Below are positions 19,168-27,044 of a DNA stretch of 42,077 nucleotides, in pieces. The stretch is from Bacteroides sp. (GTDB lineage: Bacteria > Bacteroidota > Bacteroidia > Bacteroidales > Bacteroidaceae), in NCBI GenBank assembly GCA_015060735.1, contig SUXX01000015.1, forward strand, positions 1 through 42,077. The letters are read 5' to 3'. How positions within the stretch are numbered: the first letter of the stretch is position 1; each line of letters begins with the position of its first letter. A program made the position numbers and the translations under genes. The notes below the pieces were generated by a model. The model had not been told where the DNA came from. It made no database searches and saw nothing but the letters and a program-made list of their open reading frames with translations.

Positions 19168-21045
19168 ATGAAAATCAAATCATTATTACTTCTCCTTGTC
19201 CTGACAATGTGGACAAGTGCACACGCAAAAGACCTGCCTCGTGCAGAGTATCCTCGCCCACAAATGGAACGACAAGCTTGGGTGAATCTGAATGGTGAAT
19301 GGACCTATACCCTCGATTTGGTGAAATCCGGTCACGAAAAGGGCTACTATCAAGGCAAACCATTCGATGGAAAAATCATTGTACCTTTCGCCCCTGAAAG
19401 CAAGCTATCAGGAGTGGAATATCTGGATTTTATCCCTTCCATCTGGTATCAACGCGAGATCTCTATCCCCACCGATTGGACAGGAAAGGATATCTTGCTA
19501 CACTTTGGTGCTGTATATTATGAATCCGAAGTTTACATTGATGGTAAATTCGCTAACCGTCACTTTGGTGGTTCTGACTCTTATTCAATAGACATTACCA
19601 AGTTTGTAAAACCCGGTAGTAAGCATTCACTCGTTGTTTGGGCCAAGAGCGACCTTCGCGACCGTATGCAATCGGCCGGAAAACAATCTACTCGCCAAGG
19701 TTCATTCGAATGTATGTACACCCGTACAACCGGCATCTGGCAAACCGTGTGGATGGAAGCCGTAGCTCCGACCGGTATCGCCAGTGTTAAATACACTACC
19801 GACATCGACCGTAACGAAGTATCCATGCAATTCACCATGCGACGCAATCTGAACGGCAACAAAATGCTCGTTAAAGTCTTGGATGGAAATAAAGTGGTAG
19901 CCAGCACTCAAGGAACCGTTGCTTCCGGCTCTATCATCAATCTGCCTATTAAGAAAGCGAAGTTATGGACTCCGGAATCTCCGAACCTCTACAACGTAGA
20001 ATTCACTCTACAAGACGCAAATGGAAAAGTGATAGACGAAGTGAAATCTTATTTCGGCATGCGTAAGATTCATACACAAGACAATAAGATTTATTTGAAC
20101 AACCAGCCTTATTACCAACGCTTGGTCCTTGACCAAGGTTTCTATCCTGATGGTATCTGGACAGCTCCTTCGGATGAAGCTTTGAAGAATGACATCCTGT
20201 TGTCAAAAGCAGCCGGTTTCAATGGTGCTCGCCTCCATCAAAAAGTTTTTGAAGAAAGATTCCACTATTGGGCTGATAAATTGGGTTACATCACTTGGGG
20301 AGAAGCACCTAGCTGGGGCCTGGATGCTAATGCGATAGAAGCAGCCCGCAACTTCATCGCTGAATGGAAGAATGTGGTGAACCGCGACATCAACCATCCT
20401 TCTATTGTTACCTGGACACCGTTCAACGAAGAATTCTGGCCTGACCAACGCCAATACCCTCGCTTCATCACAGATATTTATACCATGACCAAAGAAATGG
20501 ACCCGACACGTCCAATCAATACAGTCAGCGGTGGTCAGCACATCATCACTGATATTTGGACAGAACACCATTATGAACAAGACGCTGAAAAGCTCCGTAA
20601 AATCCTGTTCGAAAAAGCAGAAGGTAGTAAAGAGGCTGATATCTACACACGCGACCACGACATCCAAGAACGTCTGCGAGGCAATGTAGGCTTCAATCGA
20701 CCGGTTTTGAGCGATTCATACGAATATCCTGTTTACAAGAGCGACATCCCTTATATCCTGGACGAGTTCGGTGGTATCAAATGTATCGAAGCCAATCCTA
20801 TCAAAGATCCTAGCAAATCCTGGGGATACGGTAATTCGGCCGTTACCAAAGAAGATTTCTACAAGCGTCTGGAATCACAAGTACGCTTATTGATTGAAAA
20901 TAGCCAAAAGATTTGGGGATTCTGCTATACACAACTCACCGATGTAGAATTAGAACAAAACGGTATCTATTATTACGACCGTGGCACTAAATATGATATG
21001 GAACGTATTCGTGCCATCTTCCAAATGGAATTACCCCAAGAATAA
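19168..21045 (+). CDS. Glycoside hydrolase family 2 protein
   Basis: This 625-residue exported retaining glycosidase has a signal peptide (MKIKSLLLLLVLTMWTSAHA). A sugar-binding jelly-roll domain (about 25-200) contains WQTVWMEAV. An immunoglobulin-like domain (about 200-290) follows, then a TIM barrel. The acid/base Glu421 is in WTPFNEEFW and the nucleophile Glu533 in YILDEFGGIK. The family includes beta-galactosidases, beta-glucuronidases, beta-mannosidases and others, and the sequence alone does not decide between them. It is short for a five-domain LacZ, so it is the compact GH2 type. It is the third gene after GH95 and the SpmAB-like protein and ends at a strong terminator. The two glycosidases probably act on the same glycan, by inference. 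Confidence 0.88.
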   Translation: MKIKSLLLLLVLTMWTSAHAKDLPRAEYPRPQMERQAWVNLNGEWTYTLDLVKSGHEKGYYQGKPFDGKIIVPFAPESKLSGVEYLDFIPSIWYQREISIPTDWTGKDILLHFGAVYYESEVYIDGKFANRHFGGSDSYSIDITKFVKPGSKHSLVVWAKSDLRDRMQSAGKQSTRQGSFECMYTRTTGIWQTVWMEAVAPTGIASVKYTTDIDRNEVSMQFTMRRNLNGNKMLVKVLDGNKVVASTQGTVASGSIINLPIKKAKLWTPESPNLYNVEFTLQDANGKVIDEVKSYFGMRKIHTQDNKIYLNNQPYYQRLVLDQGFYPDGIWTAPSDEALKNDILLSKAAGFNGARLHQKVFEERFHYWADKLGYITWGEAPSWGLDANAIEAARNFIAEWKNVVNRDINHPSIVTWTPFNEEFWPDQRQYPRFITDIYTMTKEMDPTRPINTVSGGQHIITDIWTEHHYEQDAEKLRKILFEKAEGSKEADIYTRDHDIQERLRGNVGFNRPVLSDSYEYPVYKSDIPYILDEFGGIKCIEANPIKDPSKSWGYGNSAVTKEDFYKRLESQVRLLIENSQKIWGFCYTQLTDVELEQNGIYYYDRGTKYDMERIRAIFQMELPQE

Positions 21046-21053
21046 TTATCATT

Positions 21054-21091
21054 AAAAAAGAAGAGCGAGTTTTTACTCGCTCTTCTTTTTT
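21054..21091. terminator. Strong bidirectional terminator
   Basis: A perfect 17-bp stem, AAAAAAGAAGAGCGAGT (21054-21070) with ACTCGCTCTTCTTTTTT (21075-21091), has a TTTT loop. It ends in T runs on both strands and lies between the convergent GH2 and carboxypeptidase-regulatory-like genes. Its right arm touches the latter's stop codon. Confidence 0.9.
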
Positions 21092-22328
21092 AATATTGTT
21101 TCTTCAATTTCTTCACCGCTGATTCCAACGACTCTGTTGGCTCGATGATATTGTAATCTCTCCAGAAGTCCTCGTTCCAATATTCATCCACCTTGTCGTA
21201 AAAAATCTCTCCCTGCTTAAATGAATCTCTATACCTAATATTTTCTTCCGGCTGTTCTTCACGATTTACCATCACCATTTCCGTTGTCGTGGTATAGGTC
21301 GAAGCAAAAAGCTTTCTTTTCCAGTTGCATTTAAATCGAACTTCATTCCGCATATAATTCAGATAAGATTTACCGTCCTGTTGCCGATAAGTAACCAAGA
21401 AAGATACTCCCTGCAAATTGAATCGCAATCCGGCCGGTTTCTTTTTCAGGACAAATTGGGTAGCCTTATCCTTATCGGTCATGTCGAGTTCAAACTCAGC
21501 ACGGGTAATGGCAAGAGACTCTTGGTCAATGTACAGCGTTCCTCTATACAATGCAAACTCCAACACTACCCTCGGCTCAAAGCGAATGGCATATTGCATC
21601 CGGTCATCGATACTCACCGGGAGCAACATCGTGTAATGATATAAATGAATCGTAGCCGGGCTAAAGAACTCATCTCCGTTCTTTACAACATCCAAGAAAA
21701 CCGGAATGGTAGGACCACCCACAATCTTAACGGCCAAAGTATCGCTTTTTTTCTGACTAGCCAGCCGACGTCCTCTCAGGACTTGCACCCTATCATGAGC
21801 TACACTTTGATGCTTATAATTCGTTTTATATACATTCGATACTGCTTCGGAAATTCCGATATATCGGCGTCCCTTTTGGATGGTTTCTCGATAGAAAGAT
21901 GAAAACATATTCCGCTTGTCTGAATAATTTTGAGGAATCTTCATCACGGCCTGTTCCACCAATTCTCGAGGATCGCCTCCAAACACATTCAGTTCCTTCA
22001 ACAACATAGTGGAAGGAGACATCCATATGACCGGTTGCTTTTCTTGATTCATTAAATCCGAAACAGATACCCGAACATTGGAATAACCGATGTGGGAAAC
22101 AATCAGTCCTTTATGAATACCTTCTCCCGGAATCCGAAGAGAAAAGACCCCATCAGCATTACTCACCGTACCAATATTGCTACCAATCAAAACAATATTG
22201 ACATTTCCCAATTCCTTTCTGCTATCTTTATCCTTCACTATAGCAGAAACCACGACATCGCTCGTCTGAGCCAGCAAAATACCGGTCCAAAGCAATGCTA
22301 TCCAACCTAAAATCAAGAATCTTTTCAT
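21090..22328 (-). CDS. Exported protein with carboxypeptidase-regulatory-like (CarbopepD_reg_2) domain
   Basis: This 412-residue envelope protein has a signal peptide (MKRFLILGWIALLWTGILLAQ). A CarbopepD_reg_2 beta-sandwich follows at about 25-110 (VVVSAIVKDKDSRKELGNVNIVLIGSNIGTVSNADGVFSLRIP..GYSNVRVSV). The rest is Bacteroidetes-specific, with FSSFYRETIQKGRRYIGISEAVSNVYKTNY and later GTLYIDQESLAITRAEFEL. That pattern resembles the DUF5686-type proteins related to TonB-linked receptors, but no beta-barrel is visible here. Function is unknown. The start is set at ATG 22328 rather than seven codons upstream because a -7 box (22347-22354) falls within the longer frame. The gene is transcribed alone. 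Confidence 0.75.
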   Translation of the reverse strand: MKRFLILGWIALLWTGILLAQTSDVVVSAIVKDKDSRKELGNVNIVLIGSNIGTVSNADGVFSLRIPGEGIHKGLIVSHIGYSNVRVSVSDLMNQEKQPVIWMSPSTMLLKELNVFGGDPRELVEQAVMKIPQNYSDKRNMFSSFYRETIQKGRRYIGISEAVSNVYKTNYKHQSVAHDRVQVLRGRRLASQKKSDTLAVKIVGGPTIPVFLDVVKNGDEFFSPATIHLYHYTMLLPVSIDDRMQYAIRFEPRVVLEFALYRGTLYIDQESLAITRAEFELDMTDKDKATQFVLKKKPAGLRFNLQGVSFLVTYRQQDGKSYLNYMRNEVRFKCNWKRKLFASTYTTTTEMVMVNREEQPEENIRYRDSFKQGEIFYDKVDEYWNEDFWRDYNIIEPTESLESAVKKLKKQY

Positions 22329-22346
22329 AGCCGCATTGTTTGTAAA

Positions 22347-22378
22347 CAAAAATACACTTTCTTTCTCAAAAAAACAAG
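22347..22378 (-). promoter_or_regulatory. Promoter of the carboxypeptidase-regulatory-like gene
   Basis: The minus strand has TATTTTTG (22347-22354) and CTTG (22375-22378) at 20-bp spacing, one base off the -33 box. The leader would be about 12 nt, so it also fixes the start codon at 22328. Confidence 0.5.
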
Positions 22379-22480
22379 AAAAAAGGACATAGATATTAAC
22401 TCTTATTCCATATTTATCTACCCATAAAAGGTAAAAAATACCTGATTTGTTCTAAATATGGTTGAAATGGGGGCGTATCA

Positions 22481-23707
22481 TTACTTCTTTTTCAAGAAAG
22501 GCTGCTTGTTCAAATAAGTCAACGAACGCCAAAGCCATTCCAATGGGCCGTATTGGAAATGGTTCAGCCAAACCTTACATATTATCACTTGCAAAAGATA
22601 AATGGCCAAGCCCAACAAAAGGGATTCAGCCGGTTGGAAGGGCCCAAAGGTAGCTCCCCATGCCCACATCGCAAACAGGCAAGCACCGATGATGTTCTGA
22701 CTGACATAATTGGTCAGCCCCATCCTACCGTAAGGAGCCAGCCAATCCAACACATGTCCAACACCCTTCAACTGATATAACACAATGAATGCCATCGTTA
22801 TCACCGAGGATGCCAGCATCTGCTTCACATCAGTGAGTGTCTGCAGGGTCATCGAAGCCACAGAAGGTATTTCTCCTTCTTGCATCACATTCCAAATGGA
22901 TTCTTGAGGTGGGAATGAATCTATCAGGAAGTTGCATAAGCAAAGGAAGGCGGTAAATGTGCCCAATAATATCCAGTTACGACGCTTCTTCAGATGAACA
23001 GTCTCGAAGAAACGGATACGGCCTACCACCAAACCTAAAATAAAGATAGCCATCGTGACATATCCACGAGTCCGCTTCACAAACTGGAAATTCAACTTCC
23101 AAGCATTTGCCCGGGTCATGGTGTGTTCCAAAGACTCCACGTATGTCGTTTCGGTATTTCGTGGGCTTCCTGTATCTGCATCCACAAAAGCAATTTCCTG
23201 TACGGGAGTTCCCGTCAGTTCATTATAACCCATCATCACATATTGAGGAACACCGGTCAACAACAATACAGCAATCAAAATCAATACCCAATTCTTGAAA
23301 CGATTCAAAAAAAGCAGAATGACTCCAAAAAATGCATAAATGGAAAGAATATCTTGCGAATAAAAACAATTACCTAAGATGCCTATTCCGAACAAGATGA
23401 CCATTCGCCACAAGAAACGGCCTTCGAAACGTACTCCCTTTTGGGCAGCCCTATCCATTTGAATAAAGAAACTCATACCAAACAAGAATGCGAAGATGTT
23501 GATGAATTTCCCCGACAACATTGTCCGTACAAACCAATTTGCCCCTTCATTCCATCCGGACAGAAAAGGTTCATGTGCTCCATAAGGCTCTGCAGAACCA
23601 TAACTATAATGTTGGCTCATGTGCACCAACAACACTCCAAGAAGTGCGAAACCACGCAAGGCATCAATCACCGTAATGCGTCGGTTCAGAATAGTGTTTT
23701 CCTTCAT
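22481..23707 (-). CDS. DUF418 (YeiB-like) membrane protein, paralog 2
   Basis: This 408-residue integral membrane protein belongs to the DUF418/YeiB family. It opens with ITVIDALRGFALLGVLLVHMSQHY, the RG-x-A-L-x-G-x-x-x-V signature shared with other acyltransferase-like membrane families. About ten hydrophobic segments follow, and the DUF418 core ends YGPLEWLWRSLTYLNKQPFL. Function is unknown; transport or acyl transfer are guesses. The start is ATG 23707 rather than 29 codons upstream, because the -7 box at 23735-23742 lies in the longer frame. It is a clear paralog of the gene at 24224-25471; ends and membrane segments are nearly identical and a loop near residues 170-215 has diverged. Confidence 0.85.
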   Translation of the reverse strand: MKENTILNRRITVIDALRGFALLGVLLVHMSQHYSYGSAEPYGAHEPFLSGWNEGANWFVRTMLSGKFINIFAFLFGMSFFIQMDRAAQKGVRFEGRFLWRMVILFGIGILGNCFYSQDILSIYAFFGVILLFLNRFKNWVLILIAVLLLTGVPQYVMMGYNELTGTPVQEIAFVDADTGSPRNTETTYVESLEHTMTRANAWKLNFQFVKRTRGYVTMAIFILGLVVGRIRFFETVHLKKRRNWILLGTFTAFLCLCNFLIDSFPPQESIWNVMQEGEIPSVASMTLQTLTDVKQMLASSVITMAFIVLYQLKGVGHVLDWLAPYGRMGLTNYVSQNIIGACLFAMWAWGATFGPFQPAESLLLGLAIYLLQVIICKVWLNHFQYGPLEWLWRSLTYLNKQPFLKKK

Positions 23708-23734
23708 AATTTTAAGATTACATTTATTTAGGCA

Positions 23735-23742
23735 CAAAAATA
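23735..23742 (-). promoter_or_regulatory. -7 box of the second DUF418 gene
   Basis: On the minus strand TATTTTTG matches TAnnTTTG, 28 bp before the ATG at 23707. No good -33 box is seen, so activation may be needed. Confidence 0.45.
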
Positions 23743-23806
23743 AATAAATTTCTTTAAAATGAAAATATTTATTTACAGAAGATGAAATGTGCAAACATAA
23801 TCTTTT

Positions 23807-23910
23807 AAGACATCTTGAGCTTTTTCAAAAACATCAAGGCAAATAAAAAAAATGACAAGGCGTTTTGCCTAAAACCCCAAAGGGTTTTAATCCAAATGCC
23901 AAGTCATTTT
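23807..23910. repeat. Repeat array C: five 17-bp units at 21-22 bp steps
   Basis: Units: inverted AAGACATCTTGAGCTTT (23807-23823), AAACATCAAGGCAAATA (23829-23845), AAATGACAAGGCGTTTT (23850-23866), AAACCCCAAAGGGTTTT (23872-23888) and AAATGCCAAGTCATTTT (23894-23910). Steps are 22, 21, 22 and 22 bp. The fourth unit is a hairpin in which the inner pairs changed together. The outer units also pair with each other (AAAATGAC at 23849-23856 with GTCATTTT at 23903-23910), making a branched fold possible. Confidence 0.7.
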
Positions 23911-23921
23911 AAATCAAACAA

Positions 23922-23988
23922 AAATCTGCCACCGAATCATCGCAAAATATCAGCGACTTAAAAGGCCTGTTGCAGATGTGGCAGATTT
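23922..23988. repeat. 11-bp perfect inverted repeat with 45-bp spacer
   Basis: AAATCTGCCAC (23922-23932) is the exact reverse complement of GTGGCAGATTT (23978-23988). A further TGCAGAT precedes the right arm. The right arm ends 2 bp before the stop codon of the aldo/keto reductase remnant. It could be that lost gene's terminator or a regulator site. Confidence 0.45.
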
Positions 23989-23990
23989 AA

Positions 23991-24185
23991 TCAATCCACT
24001 TGTCTTGCAAAAACAAATCGTTCCAATTGTTCCAACGACATGTTATAGAATCGTTTCTCTTCATTCAGCGAACGCATTGTTGCCATATCTTCGTCGTCAA
24101 GAGAGAAGTCAAATATCGAGATATTTTCTTTTATCCATTCCGGATTGGTGTTGCCTGGGATGACCGAAAAACCTTCCTGGATATC
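23991..24185 (-). pseudogene. 3' remnant of an aldo/keto reductase gene
   Basis: The minus strand codes for DIQEGFSVIPGNTNPEWIKENISIFDFSL, continuing DDEDMATMRSLNEEKRFYNMS and QLERFVFARQVD, then TGA at 23991. This is the C-terminal tail of an NADP-dependent aldo/keto reductase of the diketogulonate reductase type: FSVIPGNTNP is the NADP-phosphate-binding loop and IFDFSLDDEDM the following helix. Upstream in frame there is an immediate stop (24186-24188) and no catalytic Asp, Tyr, Lys or His. Only about 64 of the usual 270-330 codons remain. The frame is otherwise undamaged, so the truncation looks recent. It lies 38 bp downstream of one DUF418 gene and upstream of its paralog. Confidence 0.8.
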
Positions 24186-24223
24186 TCATACGTAAATTAT
24201 TAATTATACTTTTCCCCTTCTCT

Positions 24224-25471
24224 TCAAACTTTCAAGAACGGTTGCTTCTTAAAGTAAGTCAACGAACGCCACAACCATTCTAACGGACCATATTGGAAAT
24301 AATTCAACCATACTTTACAAACAATCACTTGCACCAGATAAACGAGCAGGCCTAACAGCATAACTTCGGCTGCTTGCCAGGCCCCAAAAGTAGCTCCATA
24401 AGCCCACATAGCAAACAGGATGGCCCCGACAATACTCTGCGAGACATAATTGGTGAGACCCATACGTCCATAAGGGGCCAATTGACCTAGCACTCTATTG
24501 AAGCCTCGATATTGATACAGAACAATGAAAACCATAGCCAAAACCGCTGAAGAAAGAACCATACTGAAATCGGACAAGGCTTGGACAGTCAAGGCAGAAA
24601 CCGATGGCACTCCTCCGTTCTGCATTGAACGCCACAACGATTCCTGAGTAGGGAAAAGCGTAATCAGCCAATTAGATAAAAGTAAACCGGCAACAAAAAC
24701 ACCCAAAAGCTTCCAATTACGACGTTGCCTTATATGGACGGTTTCAAAAAAACGGGTGCGTCCAACAACCAACCCCAAGATGAAAATAGCCAATGTAATA
24801 TATCCTCGATTACCCCCGATAAACTGATAATTAAGCTTACCCATCGTTCCATCGGTCAAATTATCTTTCGCTACTTCCCAAAAGGTAGGTGTAGGACGTT
24901 CTTCAGGTGCTACCAATTGGCTGGGACGTTGCGGACGATTCTCTGACGATACCACTTGTTCTGTTGCCGGAGGAGCGGTCAATTGGTTATAACCAATCAT
25001 TATCCATCTGGGAGCACCTGCCAATAACAATACAGCAATCAAAATCAAAATCCAATTCTTAAAACGATTTAAGAACAGCATAATGATACCAAATACCGCA
25101 TAAATAGAAAGAATGTCGCCTGAATAAAAACTGGTGCCAAACAAACCTATGACGAATAAGAGAATCATTCTCCACAAAAAACGCCCTCCAAAGTTCACTC
25201 CTTTCTGGGCAGCCCTATCCATCTGAATAAAGAAACTCATGCCAAAAAGAAACGCAAAGATATTAATAAACCGTCCTAACATGACACTCCAAATCAACCA
25301 GGAAGCTGTTTCATCCCATTCAGCAAAAATTGCCTCGTGTGGTTCGAAAGGTCCCACCGAACGATAACTATAATGTTGGTTCATGTGTACCAATATCACT
25401 CCTAACAAAGCAAAACCACGTAAAGCATCAATCACCGTAATACGTGGTTTGGAAATCAAATTCTCTTTCAT
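24224..25471 (-). CDS. DUF418 (YeiB-like) membrane protein, paralog 1
   Basis: This 415-residue integral membrane protein opens with RITVIDALRGFALLGVILVHMNQHYSYR and ends YGPLEWLWRSLTYFKKQPFLKV, almost the same as the paralog at 22481-23707. About ten membrane segments are seen. A proline-rich periplasmic or cytoplasmic loop (VVSSENRPQRPSQLVAPEERPTP) is unlike the paralog. It starts 19 bp after the AraC regulator's stop, with no promoter or terminator between, so the two are one transcript. That suggests the regulator controls its own operon. Function is unknown. Confidence 0.85.
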   Translation of the reverse strand: MKENLISKPRITVIDALRGFALLGVILVHMNQHYSYRSVGPFEPHEAIFAEWDETASWLIWSVMLGRFINIFAFLFGMSFFIQMDRAAQKGVNFGGRFLWRMILLFVIGLFGTSFYSGDILSIYAVFGIIMLFLNRFKNWILILIAVLLLAGAPRWIMIGYNQLTAPPATEQVVSSENRPQRPSQLVAPEERPTPTFWEVAKDNLTDGTMGKLNYQFIGGNRGYITLAIFILGLVVGRTRFFETVHIRQRRNWKLLGVFVAGLLLSNWLITLFPTQESLWRSMQNGGVPSVSALTVQALSDFSMVLSSAVLAMVFIVLYQYRGFNRVLGQLAPYGRMGLTNYVSQSIVGAILFAMWAYGATFGAWQAAEVMLLGLLVYLVQVIVCKVWLNYFQYGPLEWLWRSLTYFKKQPFLKV

Positions 25472-25490
25472 GAATAATTACAAATAAATA

Positions 25491-26393
25491 TTAGTTATTT
25501 TTCTGCCGATATTCTTTTGGACTCATCCCCGTTGCTCGCTTGAACAGTCTGCTCAAATGATGAGGATACTTATACCCCAAAGCATATGCCACTTCGCTGA
25601 CATTCATGCGTTCATCTACTAATAAAAATTTGGCACGTTCAATCATATATCGTTGTATATATTCTTGAGCCGAACGCCCCGTCTCACGCTTTACCAAATC
25701 ACCAAAATAATTGGGAGAAAGATGTAGTTTTTCTGCAAACCAAGCCACCGTTGGTAGCCCAACTTGAGAGAAATCCGATGACACAAAATAATCGGTCAAC
25801 AATTTCTCAAACTTTCTCAATACATCGTGATTCACTTCTTCACGAGTAACGAACTGCCTATCATAAAAACGGATACAATGATTTAAAAGCAGTTCTATAT
25901 TGGAAGCGAGAATACGTTTGCTATGTTTATCGATTGGACATTCAAGCTCTTCCCGAATCTCTTTCATACAACCGATAATAATTTGTCGTTCACGTTCCGA
26001 GGTATGCAATGCCTCATTCGAAGCATAAGAGAAGAAAGAATAATCACGCATCTTACTTGCCAATAAAGTCCCCCTCAAGAGATCTGGATGAAACATCAGA
26101 ATCCATCCTTTGGCATTAGTAGTAACACCTCCATCGTCAGCACCTGCTATTTGTCCCGGAGCAACAAAGACAAGCGTACCTTCACGGTAATCGTATTGAC
26201 TTTGTCCATAAAGCAAAGCCCCACAATCCAGTTGCTTCAGGAATACACAATAAAATCCAAACCGTTTCAACGAGTGGCGTATCTCATTCAGTTCAGACAT
26301 GTCCACCACGCTTACTAACGGATGCAAAGTTTTTACTCCAAGATTTTCATTATAATCTTGTACCGAATCCATATTCAAAATTGTACCTTTCAT
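25491..26393 (-). CDS. AraC-family transcriptional regulator
   Basis: This is a 300-residue DNA-binding regulator. The N-terminal half (about 30-170) is a cupin-like effector domain (YGQSQYDYREGTLVFVAPGQIAG). The C-terminal 100 residues are the double helix-turn-helix of AraC/XylS: FAEKLHLSPNYFGDLVKRETGRSAQEYIQRYMIERAKFLL, then NVSEVAYALGYKYPHHLSRLFKRATGMSPKEYR. The GYKYPHHLSRLFKR recognition segment matches the family signature. It heads the operon with the DUF418 gene 19 bp downstream. The effector is unknown. In other bacteria such regulators often control an adjacent aldo/keto reductase, which fits the remnant found further downstream. Confidence 0.9.
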   Translation of the reverse strand: MKGTILNMDSVQDYNENLGVKTLHPLVSVVDMSELNEIRHSLKRFGFYCVFLKQLDCGALLYGQSQYDYREGTLVFVAPGQIAGADDGGVTTNAKGWILMFHPDLLRGTLLASKMRDYSFFSYASNEALHTSERERQIIIGCMKEIREELECPIDKHSKRILASNIELLLNHCIRFYDRQFVTREEVNHDVLRKFEKLLTDYFVSSDFSQVGLPTVAWFAEKLHLSPNYFGDLVKRETGRSAQEYIQRYMIERAKFLLVDERMNVSEVAYALGYKYPHHLSRLFKRATGMSPKEYRQKNN

Positions 26394-26548
26394 TTGCCAA
26401 CTATTTTATGGGCTAAAATAAGAACTCTATATTGCATAACCAAATCGTTACAAAAGAAAGCGTAATTCGGGTATAACATGCAGTAATTTATATGGGCACT
26501 ATTATTAAATAAAACAATTCTACACATGGCTATTCTAAAAATTAACCG

Positions 26549-26556
26549 TACTTTTG
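26549..26556 (+). promoter_or_regulatory. -7 box of ybeY
   Basis: TACTTTTG is an exact TAnnTTTG match, 17 bp before the ATG at 26574. It lies inside the upstream-extended reading frame (26526), so it argues for the downstream start. Confidence 0.5.
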
Positions 26557-26573
26557 TGAAAAACAAGAAGCAT

Positions 26574-26990
26574 ATGATTACCTACCAAACCGAAGACATC
26601 ACGATGCCTTCCATCAAGAAACGTGAAACAACCGAATGGGTGAAGCAAGTAGCTGCCGGCTATGGCAAGAAAGTGGGCGAAATAGCCTATATATTCTGCT
26701 CGGACGAGAAGATATTGGACGTAAACCGTCAATACTTGGAGCATGATTATTACACGGATATCATCACCTTCGACTATACCGAAGGGAACCGCATTTCGGG
26801 CGACCTCTTTATCAGCCTGGACACTGTGCGAACCAATGCCGAACAATTCAACCAACCTCATGAAAGGGAATTGCACCGCGTCATCATCCACGGCATCCTA
26901 CACCTTTGTGGCATCAACGACAAGGGACCGGGCGAACGAGAAATAATGGAAGCGGAAGAAAACAAGGCGTTGGCTTTGATTGGGCTTTAA
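26574..26990 (+). CDS. ybeY: Endoribonuclease YbeY (16S rRNA 3'-end maturation)
   Basis: YbeY is a metal-dependent RNase for 16S rRNA maturation and ribosome quality control. The 138-residue protein (MITYQTEDITMPSIKK..) has the core DIITFDY..ISGDLFISLDTVR and the zinc motif HGILHLCGIND. His106 and His110 are kept. The third ligand, His in E. coli (HGxLHLxGYDH), is Asp116 here (GINDKGPGE), as in other Bacteroidetes. A start 16 codons upstream (26526) is possible but would enclose the promoter box. It is followed by mnmG, which has its own promoter, and precedes it by 54 bp. Confidence 0.9.
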   Translation: MITYQTEDITMPSIKKRETTEWVKQVAAGYGKKVGEIAYIFCSDEKILDVNRQYLEHDYYTDIITFDYTEGNRISGDLFISLDTVRTNAEQFNQPHERELHRVIIHGILHLCGINDKGPGEREIMEAEENKALALIGL

Positions 26991-27013
26991 GAATGACATA
27001 TCAAACTTTTTAC

Positions 27014-27021
27014 TACTTTTG
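27014..27021 (+). promoter_or_regulatory. -7 box of mnmG
   Basis: TACTTTTG matches TAnnTTTG 23 bp before the ATG at 27045. No -33 TTTG is seen at the usual spacing. Confidence 0.45.
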
Positions 27022-27044
27022 CACTCAATAAAAAGATGTAATCA

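Noticed and set aside
23807-23910. Array C considered as a small CRISPR array
   Set aside because: Spacers are only about 5 bp, units face both ways and are near-palindromic, and there are no cas genes.
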